Shown here: in pieces, positions 23,801 through 35,800 of the stretch
Layout: each line of letters starts with the position of its first letter
Numbering within the stretch: position 1 is the stretch's first letter
Source of the DNA: Nemopilema nomurai
Taxonomy: Eukaryota > Cnidaria > Scyphozoa > Rhizostomeae > Rhizostomatidae
Length of the DNA: 64,000 nt
Direction: 5' to 3'
NCBI GenBank assembly: GCA_003864495.1
Contig: ML133427.1
Location: forward strand, 2,747,247-2,811,246
Translations under genes and position numbers: made by a program
Notes under the pieces: model-generated
What the model saw: the letters and a program-made list of their open reading frames with translations, nothing else
The model's database searches: none
What the model was told of the DNA's origin: nothing

Positions 23801-26800
23801 AATTAGAATGAACTGGCCCGAAGCAAGACTTTTTGGTGCCAATGAGCAACTACTCAATGATTGACTGTGTCAATTAACTTCACGAATCTAATTTGCCTTA
23901 AAATCAAAAGTATTCTTTTATGCTGTCACTACAGATCTCCAGCTCATTTTTCCTTTGTACAATAGCAGAACATGATAACTGCTGAATTTTGATTATGTTC
24001 GATGTAACATTGAGGGGCCAACCCGCCTTAATATTGCCTCACAGTTGCTTCTGTTGTATTCGACTTGGGCATTCTGCTGTGGCATCCAGTCTCCTTTGCA
24101 TTCCAATTAGCCTCTTTTGCGTCAAAGCAATGCTCCTTTTGATCCTCAGCTCCAAAACCTCTCCCTGAAATGGTTCTCTTCACAATGCCCATATGTGTGC
24201 ATCCAGCCTTAACATGCCATAATTGGCTTTGTTACCGTAATTGTTTTTTAAAAGTCTTCCAATTCAAGTCTTCATATACTTTACAGACTAGTCTTGTGTC
24301 GCTGGCTTTTTCAATCATCCTCAACTCAGACTTGGTTTGAACGGTACTTTGTGTTATGGATTGCAACACAATCGTCCAATTATACACATAAAATTGTATT
24401 ATGTTGTGTTCTATTAAATAGTTGTCCTACTAATGCTAGGTGATGTTAACTTAATACCGTCTGTTGGAATGATACTGTCGCTTGCTTCATCTGTTTTGGA
24501 GCTGGAATTCTCGAGAGAATCCTGGTTAATTCTTGTTCCTCTGCGAGTGACAAATCCTGTCCCTTGAGTCCCCCGTTATGCAATATCATTCTTTGCCAGC
24601 TTGTAGTTATGCTCACAATTAAAAACCGATAAGAAACGCAAACGAATTCGAAGCCATCCGTACATTGTTTACTCTGGATTGTACGAATGAATTCAGTCGG
24701 CAAATGTTAAAAAGAATCAACATTGGTGGATTTTCTATTGTCGCCGCCAGATTTGTCTACGGTTCTTATCTCGGCTTTCATCAGTTTTCCCATGAGCTAT
24801 TTCATTATTTTGCGTCTACTTCACATGGTTATCGACATCTCTGTAGCAACAACTCAAAGTGGCATGGTCTTTCAATACTTCAACTAGAAAACCTTTACCT
24901 CAGAAAGTTCCAACTTCTCGCTTTGTATGATGAACCAACACACTTTGGTACTGTCATCGGTGGTTCTTTTGCAAGTGACGGTAATACATGCTACAGGCGG
25001 AAGAAGAGTTGGGCTTCGCGCTGCTTTTCTCGGTTTCCTGTTTTTTTCATAGCAAAGGGGATAGAGAAGGGCAATTGGGTAATTCCCCTCTTAATGACTA
25101 ATGACTTGGTTTGCCTAGTGTAGTTTTCAAAATTTAGCTTGCTACCTTCATTATAAAATATGTTAGTGACCGCATTATTTTGATGTCATGTTTCAGATTC
25201 AGCTCTCAATTTTATTCTCTCCTTGATAACGGAGAGTTCCCTTCTGACACCAAATACATTACATTGGGCTAGGGGAGGGATTAAACATGAAGTCTGTCTC
25301 ATGTTTTGCAGTTGTGCAGTTTGCAATTTCTTTAGTTAAACCATCAGTTTCCTTGCAATGATGATTCTATTTTCCAGGTGTCCGTACCTGCACCGCGTAG
25401 CCGGTGACGTTGAGCGGCGGTATCACTTGCGGTATTACAAGACTTCACCGTGCGTGCACGAGACGGACGCCCGGGGGCTCTGCGTCAAGAACGGCGCTCA
25501 CTGTGCGTTTGCGCACGGACCCGCGGACCTTAGGCAACCAGTTTACGACGTCAGGGAATTGCAGGCGATGGAGCAGGAGGAGAAGGGGGAGAGCAGGCAG
25601 ATCATCCCGGAGGACCCCCGGTGGAATGGTATGAATGACGGACTTTACTTTGAAGGGGACATTGTCAATTACTAGTAGGCCAGGATCATAACAGATGCAA
25701 TAATGATATCAGCGAAAACACTTCGAAATCCTATAGTATATTGGCTATACCGAATGTGGGAATGAAAATGCTTTCTCGAGGCCTTCAGCATACATTTAGA
25801 CCATTTATAATGTTGCAGATAGCTATGATCTTTGGTTCCTTTTAGTATCGAATATATTCCTTGTAGTATCGGTATTGATGAGAATAAGATCAAGAAGTAT
25901 AGTTTCTATCTCTTCTCTCAACGTGGTTATTGAAAGATAGCGAAGAAGTGACTTGTCTGTTACGTATGACCTCTAGATACAGAGCCAAGCACCTCCCCCA
26001 AAGCATAGCCAAGCACCTCCCCCAAAGCATCAAACTGTCCAGGCTCCTACGACTATTCGCCCTTCCTCCTCTAGATACCAAGTTCGTGTTGGCTACCTAC
26101 AAGACTGAGCCATGCAAGAAGCCGCCTAGACTGTGCCGGCAGGGGTATGCATGTCCCCAGTACCACAATAATAGGGACAGAAGAAGAAGCCCAGTCAAGT
26201 ACAAATATAGGTACGTCATGTGGAGGTAGTACCCACAGTAAGGGTCACTGCATCATCATTGTGCACTATCAATAAACTGGCTTCAAAAACCTGTTTTCAT
26301 TTTCACGTTAGACCGGTTATCCGTTTGGCAATTGATAGTGAAGCCTCTTTACTTGTGCATTTGTCCTTTTGCATCTACGAAAGTTCTAGTTGATTATATA
26401 TTTCTTGACAACTTCGGAAATTTTGATACACTTGAAACTCGCTCAGATTGGGCAAATTCTCTTCTTCAAGACACAACACATCATTTACAGATTTTTTTAA
26501 TAGGCTTGGATGTTTTTTATAGTCTTTTCTTGCACCTCCTTTCTTTGCTTTGATAGTCTAGTCTTTTATAGTTTTTAATTGGCTTGAATGTTTTCGATAT
26601 GATTGTTTGCCAACTAAAAAGATACCATCGATGAAGGATTCTCTTCGAGACCAGCTCGACCTTATAACGCGCCCTGTCATAGGCGCATCCAGATTGACCC
26701 CCTTTCTCAAGCTAATTTCATTTCTGAATATGCCTAATTCTGATGCAAAACCCACGAACGCTTTGGTTTAACATCAAACAAGGACATTGCAGATTGAGGT

Positions 26801-29800
26801 TTTCGGCTTTAAACGTTGCTGTTAACATTGCGTTGTTCTATTTCTAGTTCGGTATTATAGACTATTAATTGTTCCTTTTACAGCTGCTGTCCACAAGATA
26901 TTTTTGGTCAAGTAACTTGATCAGTTTTGTATGTTGATGTGACTATTTCAAGGGCGGGTAACTTAGATTGTCCATTGCGCGGATATTCGTCCTTCGCACT
27001 GTCTTCTTATTGTACTCATGCGCAAATGGCTTTTCAGGTCCACCCCTTGCCCCAATGTCAAGCACGGAGACGAGTGGGGGGATCCAAATGCCTGTGAAAA
27101 CGGGGACAGCTGCCCCTATTGCCATACAAGGACGGAGCAGCAGTTCCATCCAGAGGTTAATGACTTTATTTTTCTTCATTATTATGCTATGTTGAACTAA
27201 TGTTTCGTAATGCGAAATTTCACAATAGAAGAAAATCCGGAAACACAGGTTTCACATACTTAAAGTCAATTGAAATGGCTATTTCTTGTCATCATCATAA
27301 TTATTATTTTATCATACTGTTGTGATGATGGACCAGTCGGCGATTTCCAATCTGACCTTGATATTTCCTGTCATCCATTCCCGCTTTTCTGATTGCTTTC
27401 TTGATTTTTTCAAATGTAATTTGTGCACTTAGCATGAGTGACCCCACTTACCATCGTTAATAACTAAAATTGGACTCATTTAAGTTATTATTTGAGAGTT
27501 ATCAAATTGTCGTCAAAGTTTCATTTAAGAGTGTCAGTTTTTAGGGCTTGTTGCCGAAGCAAAAGATTACCAGCTGATCACCAACTCACAATCTCTGCGA
27601 AATAGTTTATGTAGATATGTAGATGTGCATGTAGATATCAAGCTAGTTTTGTGCACTTTCACTTAATTCAATCGTATAGAAACTGCCATGTTTTGCGATT
27701 TTTTCATTTTTTATCCGCACCTCGGTGTTCGCGTCGCCTTCGTGACATTAAACGCTTGTTTCCATGTGCTCCTGCAGATCTACAAGTCGACGAAGTGCAA
27801 TGACATGCAGCAGACCGGAAGCTGTCCACGCGGACCCTTTTGCGCATTCGCACATCTCGAGCGTGAGTTTCATTGCTATCTGGGCCATCTCTCATTTCAT
27901 TGCTCTCTCCCTCCCTCTCTCTCCCCCCCCTCTCTCTCTCTCTCTCTTTCTCTTTCTCTCTTTTTCTCTTTTTCTTTTTCTCAAGTACCTATCAGTTTCG
28001 AATTAGTAGTGGTAGCGTGAATGATCCAACTTGATCTTAATCAATAGGCTGTTATTTTGTCGGCTAAATAGAGATTGAAAGAGGTTCAAGTTGGCCTTTG
28101 AGGTCATACTTCAGGTTGCTTGCATATATCTGCTCAACTGGATTGTTTTGAGACGTACTTTCCTGTTTCCATTTCCTGGTAGTCTTTATTTCTCTATCTC
28201 GCCATCCTGATTGTACTGATAACGCGAAGGACCAGCCTAGCTCGAGAGTTGTTAAACCTGTAAAAATGCTGCTGACAGGCTACGCAAGTTCGGAACAGAT
28301 ATTGAATCTCATCCCATCAACATCCAACACTCTACCATGTTTACTTCATCCTTCCATGCGTAGAAGGTTGGTCTTACAGGGTTCATGTAAGTTTGGCTCT
28401 TTATTTATAGATGCTTAAATAACTTAAAACCGCAATATTTTGTCATTTGCTCTTTGTCGATTAATGCCATGTAGCTGATATTAATTTTTCCTTTATTTTT
28501 GGCAGAAGATTCAATGATAACTTTGAGTTCAGTTTCCAAGGGAGGCGGCATATCTATTATTCCTGACAAGGAGGTTCGTCTTTCGACTTTCAGAAAGTCC
28601 CCTAAACAATGGCTGCTCCATCTACATCGTATATTATTAGTACATCGTACAAACCATCGACGAACAATTTGATCCGTTGATTTCTTATCGTGGGTCAACG
28701 CCCGTCTGACATTTCTTCACGTAAACACTTGGCGTTTCTAAAATATCATCACAGTTTTTGAAGGCACATCGCGGGAGTTTGTATGCAATATTTGCTAGAA
28801 TTCAGCGACTTAACAACAATTGAATAATACTGGATAGTAGCATGCACTTTTTTGTACCTAGAGCCTTATCATGTTATTCTTGTTTCTCCAGATACTGCAG
28901 CGTGGAATCAGTCAATCATCCCACCACTCTAGCCTTGGGGACTCCCCACAGGCATCCCCTGCCTGCCAACAACCAATAGCTCGCCCGCATAGGTCAATGT
29001 CGACGTCATCATGCATGGCGTATAGTTCTGTTGCAGAGCATGGAATGGGTAGTCCGTTGAGCACGAGTGCTCCTTCGTACGAGAAGGCACCTGGGTCTGG
29101 CAGGCGCAGTGGCAGTATTACTAGCAAAGATGGAGATATGGTATTTCAAGAAAACTTTTTCAAGCTAAATCTCTTCCTTTTATTCATTATGTACCGTAAA
29201 AGGAAATCTCTTTTGCTCGTACCAATGCACTTTGCTGGTAAATGGAAAATTCTGGTAAAGGAAACATCTCCGAGTTTGGAAAATTCAGTTTTCACGTTCA
29301 TTTTTAAAACTTTTTTAAAACTGGCATGCGCACTGCTAGAAGTATGCCACACGCATGCGTGGTTGCGACACTTTTGATCTCGACTTGTTGCTAGGTTATT
29401 ATTACAGTGCTACAACCATATGGTGATTTACGGGTAATAATTTCATTGGAGCAAACCTCTGGAATGACAGTCGAAATGCACAAAATCGTTTGCTCTTAGA
29501 TATTGCAAATTAAAATTATTTTTCATGGTCGTGATGCGTTGTGCGAATAATCGTATTAAGTTAGAATTGAGTAAAGGATCAGAAATTGTTTTACATAAAT
29601 GTTTTTTAAATCATTTGGCTATCTGAAACGTTATGTGTCTGAAAACGAGTTTCAATGTGAAAACGAGGGTTCCTGGCTCAGACCCCCCCTTTTTGATTTT
29701 TGTTATCAACGAATGCAGCTTATGTGAATGCAGCTGTTCATTTGAACTGGTTGGTTTGCTCGGAGAATGAGAGCAGCCCACGTGACCTGCACCGTGTATG

Positions 29801-32735
29801 CGTATGACGATGTTGATTGGTCCACTCATTGCCTGTCTGCCTCTTTCAGATGCCGGCGCACCATTCCGCTAATCAGTCTAGAACGTATAACAAGCAGTCC
29901 TCTGCGAGCTCCTTCTACGCGTCCTCCAGCACCGTCGAGTCGGTGGTTGAGAATCCGCTTGATGACTTCCACCTGGGCCTTGATGACATTGACGTTGGCG
30001 ACATTGACCGGGACTTGAATGACAATGCTTCCATCGGGTCTTCCATTGGCTCCGGACCCTTTGGCACCGCGCCGCTGCAAGTATTCCAGAATGTCGGCTC
30101 GGATCCAGTCACCATACCTGGCTCGGAGATGATGAAGAATCAGTCAGTGGCATCGCAGGCCTCAACCTCGCCAACCTCACCTTTGGGACAGCTCGGTTTT
30201 TTTGCTCAGGTATGTCCCTTCTCTATCACACCAAGCTTTGCAAAACTATCAAAGCCGTTGTTGCGTTGTACTGCGAAGGAGTGGTCGTAAAATAACACGG
30301 ACAGCTAAATATCTTATCACGACTCTCATTCAATATTTATCTTTGTTCGTCATGTTCTCCTTTCATTTTTGTTACTTTTGTTTCTTTTCATCTTCGATTT
30401 CTTCTATCTTTTGTGGTCCATTTCATCCTCCTCGTTTGATTGTTTCAGCTGCGTCGTTTTTAGTTTTTTACATCAATTTAAAGAAACGAATTGAGATGCA
30501 AATTCTAGTTAGGAATAGACAGTGGGTCATCGGAGTTCTTATTCAATAATTCTCATTTAGTTTCATTTAGCGCCCTCCTTCTTTTATTCTAAAATAAAGA
30601 AACTGGACAGTTGTAAGTATCTGTTTTTTGAAAGTACTTGCGTGTATAAACTTCCGCAGACATCTTTTAACGGGTCTTTTCTGTTGCAATTAAAAGCAAG
30701 TTAAAGCACAAATTGGTAATATCAACGAAGACGCAGCCCGCCCATTTCCGTCCGATGCTGATAATTTTTTTTATCTTACCCATTGCATCAATGATATTTT
30801 GTCATAAGAGTACAGTTGGCCAAATGTGTCAATCGCAATAATCTTGTCTGCCCCCGTCTGTTTGGCTAACGTAAGCCAACCGCTGCTTCCAGTTAGTGTT
30901 TTCGGTGTTAACAGAACAGACAGAAAGCTTTTTCCGGGGGTTGCATGCCATGTTTTCATTCCCACGCAGAATCATATTGGATTTGTACGAAGCCCATCTG
31001 GCAAGAACAACCAACAGTCCTCGTCGTTTTTTGATGGAGTGAATGTGCAATCGCCGAAGCAGCAGATGACCTCCCCTCTTGGCCTGTCAAATGTCTCTGA
31101 CACGCAGCGTCTCTCTGAAGACGTTGTTACCTTGTGGAGCAAGCTGTCTTCATGTAAGGAGTCATGGAATCAGGCGAAGTACGCAAGCGAAGCCTGGAAA
31201 CGAGAGGCCAATGAGCAGTGCGAGAAAGCTCAATCACTGGAACGAGAGAGTTTGATGTTGCAAAATAAATTAGGACAAGTGGGTAACCTTTTTCATTTGC
31301 AGTTTTCATAAAGAATCTCAGGAGTCTATCATTGCACGCTGGATTTTTGCTTGCCAAAACAACCTATTAGTTCGCTGGTTTCGAAAAAGTGATTTTTGCG
31401 TTTGGCGTCACTCGTCCTTGCTGTTTATTTTCACCTCGATGAGGTCAGCCTCAAGAAGCTAAATGCAGCCTTACAGCAAAAGAGTAAGGATTTTAGATCT
31501 GGAAAATTAATTCCTAGCGAAAGATGCATTTATACATATTTGAAATTCAACAATCATATTGTAATCTACTCTGTATCATCGGCTGATATCCCTTGTTCAA
31601 TATTAATAAATTCATCAATACGCGAGGGTTTCACTTTATAGAGCCACAGCTTCTTACATTTAGTTTCTGTTGGTGATTTTGAATTAGTAAAAAGCACCCA
31701 TTCTCCGATTTGTTTTCAGAATTTTTAAATACAGTCTTTGTTTATTGAATTCCAGGCGGAAGCCGAGCTGAAAAGTCTTAGGGATCAAATGGAAGCTTGG
31801 AACAGCAGTCCCCATATTTATAGTATTAAGAATGTGAATGAATTAGACTCGCTTTCAATTTCGGAGCTGAAGCAAATCAGTAGCCAGCTCAAAAAGGACA
31901 TAAGCCGTTTAGATAAAGTGAGTAGTCATCAATTTTTTCCAGTTCATTATCTTTTGATCCAAAAGTTTCAGTTATAGAAAGTTTTCAGTGGTCTACTGAA
32001 TGTTGCTGCCAGTTTTCCAAGAAACGTGCATAGATGGAGGGTATAAAGACCCATTTGCAAAGGCCGCGAAATGGGTTCCCTCCAATGGCCAGATCTCTTT
32101 TACATCTGCTCTGGGCCCCCCACTTTGGCTCTCCAAATCTAACAGCAACCCTTTTAGTTTCTTGAAAACTTAGAGGTTTCCGAAAAGGCAGTGTTTTATT
32201 TTCAGATTTCTAACATTCAACTGTTTAACGGTTGTTTTTTTAAGTATTGCTTATGCAGTAACTGACAAAGACAACTTAACTTTTAATCATTGAATAAATC
32301 GTATGACGAAAGAAAAATCGTATGTTCAATCAAAGTGTTGGTTTGATTATTACTTGCAATCTTTGCAATATTAAATTAACATCATGTTGTTAGAGGATCC
32401 ATTTTAGTTTATGGATTGAAGAATGTCAAATCTTAGCGTTACTCTAGCCTTTTTTCTTGGCATTCCACCCAACTGCTGGCCCATATCAAGAGCTCTCTGT
32501 AGCGGAGTTCTTTTTGAGAGATTTTTTGTTAATGATGGTGATTCATTGGTCTTGTCAGGTTATTAGCAAGAAGGAATTACTGTTGTGTACGGTGTGTGAC
32601 AGTGGTCAGCGAAGCTTCGTGACGTATCCCTGTGGCCACGTGGCAATGTGCGAGAATTGCGCGGGAAAGATGGAGGAGTGTCCCTGCTGCCGCGAGGCAA
32701 TTCAACAGAAGAGCGCCATTTTCATACCTCTGTGA
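17894..32735 (+). CDS. UNK: Unkempt orthologue: CCCH zinc-finger and RING RNA-binding protein
   Basis: Unkempt proteins bind mRNAs at UAG-containing sites, repress translation in the cytoplasm, shape neuronal morphology in vertebrates and act downstream of mTOR in flies. Exons: 17894-18015, 23310-23519, 25378-25628, 26075-26210, 27038-27155, 27778-27862, 28506-28573, 28892-29140, 29850-30209, 30970-31278, 31756-31917, 32559-32735. All phases agree and give 748 residues. Six CCCH fingers are visible: CQLFLQHKC onward, YCSHYNETTGEC, SPCVHETDARGLC, EPCKKPPRLCRQGYAC, TPCPNVKHGDEWG and TKCNDMQQTGSC. Near-identity to animal Unkempt includes FNYSPD, RRYHLRYYKT, CRQGYACP and SCPRGPFCAFAH. A Ser-rich linker follows, then TVESVVENPLDD, a coiled coil (31130-31278, 31756-31917) and a C-terminal C3HC4 RING (32589-32700). 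The start was chosen at 17894 (GTAATGG context; length near the human N-terminus); an in-frame ATG at 17774 would add 40 residues. Intron 1 is 5.3 kb. A possible extra exon is listed separately. Confidence 0.96.
18016..23309. other. Unkempt intron 1 (5.3 kb)
   Basis: Donor GTAAGT at 18016 and acceptor TTTTCAG ending at 23309. No convincing coding exon on either strand. The left 4.8 kb is AT-rich and featureless to the eye, apart from a short TATATATTTATATATATA tract near 19705. The right end holds the MITE at 22881-23258, whose end is about 50 bp before the acceptor. First introns of this size often hold enhancers, but no motif cluster was seen. Confidence 0.6.
22881..23258. mobile_element. 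MITE with TACCGTAAATCCTCGAATT-type ends
   Basis: A 378-bp element with about 24-bp terminal inverted repeats: left TACCTTAAATCCTCGAATTA (22881-22900), right the reverse complement with two or three changes, ending GAGGATTTACGGTA (23258). The interior repeats GGGGGCTTATTCGAGGGGG several times. Ends of TA...TA fit a Tc/mariner-like TA target; this is inferred. It sits about 50 bp before Unkempt exon 2. A solo end of the same family is at 37634-37651. Confidence 0.8.
23694..23819. repeat. 21-bp tandem repeat, six copies
   Basis: Six copies of GGAATTAGAATGGGCTGGYCC / GGAATTAGAATGAACTGCCCC, alternating as a 42-bp pair. It lies in the Unkempt intron between 23519 and 25378. The unit is 7 codons long, so both strands stay open across it; the resulting peptides are artefacts. 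Confidence 0.9.
25983..26030. repeat. 24-bp duplication next to Unkempt exon 4
   Basis: Two perfect tandem copies of a 24-bp unit beginning AGCCAAGCACCTCCCCCAAA, ending about 45 bp before the acceptor of the exon at 26075. The copies add pyrimidine-rich sequence ahead of the splice site. No coding role. Confidence 0.75.
27898..27990. repeat. Pyrimidine (CT/TTTCTC) microsatellite
   Basis: A run of CTCTCTC, CCCCCC and TTTTCTC units starting about 35 bp after the Unkempt exon-6 donor (27863). A simple-sequence tract, with no coding role. Confidence 0.9.
31444..31482 (+). other. Candidate 39-nt Unkempt coiled-coil exon with faulty donor
   Basis: Preceded by AG at 31442-31443, this segment reads VSLKKLNAALQQK in the phase required between exons 30970-31278 and 31756-31917, at the place where Unkempt proteins have a leucine-rich coiled coil. 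A phase-neutral exon would have to end at 31482, where the next bases are AG. The GTAAGG donor starts one base-step later (31484), which would make the exon 40 nt and shift the frame. It may be a non-canonical or skipped exon, a decaying exon or a sequence error. Confidence 0.4.
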
Positions 32736-32836
32736 AGGAGAAATAGGCTAGTTTGAAATAATGTAGCGTTTATTGATGTTAAGTAGTGTTGCAATGAAGA
32801 ATATGCTTTTTAAAGACACCTTAGAGATTCAATTTC

Positions 32837-32842
32837 ATTAAA
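32837..32842 (+). terminator. Candidate poly(A) signal of Unkempt
   Basis: ATTAAA about 100 bp after the Unkempt stop codon at 32735; the commonest variant hexamer and the first one there. Confidence 0.4.
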
Positions 32843-32849
32843 GTATGGT

Positions 32850-35800
32850 TTTGTGGCATTGCAAAGAACGCGTTGTTTAAAGATTAGCTATTACATGTTT
32901 AATTGTTAAAGAATAGAATACTTTTTGTTATTTAAGGCCATGCCTGACTAAGTAAGCGTAAGTCGATTTGGCGAACTTCTCAAGACAGCGGAATTTATTG
33001 GACTGAATAGGATGGTGATGATGGTGATGATGATTGCAAAAGGATTATGATTGGAAATAAGGAATTGGTGTGATGGGTATTATAACGTACCAGTTGGCAA
33101 CTTGCCAGGTTCTGCAAGGGGCTCGTTGCCGCTTCTGGCTTTAGGGGGTTCTTTGCAGTGTCAAACGCAACAGCCATTGCTTGCAGGGGGGGGGGGATCA
33201 TTTACATCTGCACACCCTCCAGCTGTTCACTGAAATCCGGTCGGATTGTTTTCTACGGCCCGGTTCCACTTTTAGTTGACCGGTATCCCACTGTATTGGG
33301 TCTCATATGCTTTCATAGAGCCTCGATTGACGACATCTATTACGCCATTTTGCGCTATCTGTGATTCTCAGCAGGTCCCCTAGCAATGGCTGCTGTGTTT
33401 TTTGCTTCTCTTTTTCGTTAACTAGGTGAGGTTTTTCAAAACCTTAACCTAATTTGAAGTATAGAACGTAGTGTGTTTTCACTCATGTTATTCTGACCCC
33501 GTTAGGGCACTTCTGGTGAGAAACAGCAAAACATTATTTACTTGCGGTTCATCTGCACCTTGATTTGAGTTCCAATTTACAGCTGCAATGCATCAACGGG
33601 TGCTGTCCTTTATTTCGATGCCTTTTCTGGGCTTTGCTGTCCTCCTCTACAATTGAAGTTCTCCTGTCCCCCGCTAGTTGCCTAGTTTAGTCTATTCCTA
33701 GTATTGCTTTCCCCTAGGCACCATATGTATCCACTAATAAGCTTTCGATTGAATACAGGGGTGTTAGTAACTAGGTTACGTGAAGTAGATTGGGTACACA
33801 GAGTCAAATATTTAACATGATTTGAAAGCATACCACTTAAATTATAAATCTAGGATTTAGTTTATATATCGCATTTATCTTATCTTTTAAGTCCTATCGA
33901 TCTTACATTTCCTAGGAAACTTTAAATTTGTTTACTTATTGCTCTTCTTCTAATTATTTTAAAAATTATAAGAACAAATTGCATATGTGAACTATTGTTT
34001 GCCTGTTGTAACGTCAGTGTTTACAGACCCCATTTCTAGAGAGGGGCTAACCGCAGCAAGGTATTAAAGACTTCTTGCCGTATGTTTTTTAATAGTGTAT
34101 TTCAATGCAATGCTGGGGTATGATGGATCAACAGGCATTCGTAAATTTGACCTGACTCTAAAATTGATTCCCTCTTAACCCTTCGTCAAGTCAATTGCCT
34201 GCCATTTAGTATCAATAATCGCCTATCTGCTTACATGAAGTAGAACGTCCAGCCACAGCTCTGGCCAAAGGTGTATCCCCCCGTCTACCTCATTGGTTTA
34301 TCTGCCCTTGTGTTTAGCCATCTTAGAATTTTAGGCACTATTTCTTCTCTTTCGCATAGCTTTCCAATGCCTTAACTTTACCTTTTGTAGTAGTGTCGAT
34401 TAGATATTTAGCGAATAGCTCTAGTCTAGTGATTCCAGGGACATGATTGCCTTTCACAACCTTTTCTTTGTCTTGGGCGCAAGTAATGTTCAAAGTAGTA
34501 TTTCCAGTCCACTATATTTCCAACCAAACGACCTTTGACCGTAGGATTTCGTTATTTTACGGCAAGGCTCTAGGTTCCACAGGGGTACTTTACTTAATAG
34601 AGAATCGTTTGTGATAGTAATATTGTATGTAGTTTGAATACGAGACTCTTGTATCGCCGCTGCTTAACAGCAGCTTGGAGTGCTACTCCTCCACAGTGTA
34701 GGGTGCTGCGTCGCTTCCACTATTTCGGTAGATTTTTTAACAGACCGAGTAATTCATACTGCTGCAACCTCATTTTTGGCGTTCAATTCATTCGCTTCGT
34801 AATGATCTTGTAAATCGGGAAGCCTGCTCGCGTATTTCTCAGTATTTTTGTTCCAATTTTTCATGAGTCGTGTCGTGTTAATTCGCCCCAACTCATCGCA
34901 TATTCCGTGATCCCACGAAGTAGTTTGTTTTAATCAGTAATACTACCGAAGTGTTGTGTCTTGCATCAAAGTAAACGCTTTTAGAACCATGGCTGATGTT
35001 AGCCGATGGGCTAGAATAGAACTGAGGTCCCGCTGGAATGGTAGCGTTGTGCCCTGGGCTCATCAGCCAATTTGCATCGATTTTTCGTTTGTTTTTCTTC
35101 ATTATTTTAGTATTTTTATTAACCTGTCAGCCATGTTGTCAAATATAATAATGCTTAAAACCCCTTGGTGTTAGAACCCCTTGCAAATTGAAGAAGTCGT
35201 CTATGTTGGCTCCCCTTAGTCAAATTCCTGTAATACTGCCTTTCTGCTGCTGCCTTCAATATCCGTGGAGTTTCATCGCGAATGATTCTATATGAATAAC
35301 GTGCTGACTCACCATTTTTTTACCCAAACGGAAGTGCACTCTCCCGTACACTACCCCCGTATCCCTTGATTCCTAGATGGCCTTTTATTGTAATTTTGTT
35401 TTGAAACTTCGTATCGTTAGTTATTTCGTTAAACATGGCATGTTCCAACCAATGTCTTTTGGAAGTCAATCCTTGCCTTAGAACCCACATGCCTCTGAAC
35501 TTTGTGCAATTAAAAGCATTAACCACCCCCCCCCCCTCCCCCTGAATACTTTTAATCAAGTTGTTTGGAATGATAGGCTCTTTTAAGCTGTTTGAAAAAG
35601 TTTAAGAGTTAAAGTAGTACTACTGTTACCGGCCCACTTTCAGTATAAGGCTGAGAGTAGGCCGGGTTGAAAGTGAAAACAGGGCAGAAGATTATCCTTA
35701 TGGTGTCTCACAAACGCCAGTAACAATTTCACTTCATTGAGGGGGTCAGCACCCATCTAACCCCGATTTTCCCGCGCGACACCCTCTATGTTGTTTTCAT

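Noticed and set aside
23618..23864. Open frames on both strands with 7-residue repeats
   Set aside because: Product of the 21-bp tandem repeat.
24665..25123. 152-codon open frame in an Unkempt intron
   Set aside because: No recognisable motif, lies between two certain Unkempt exons, and has no splice-phase support.
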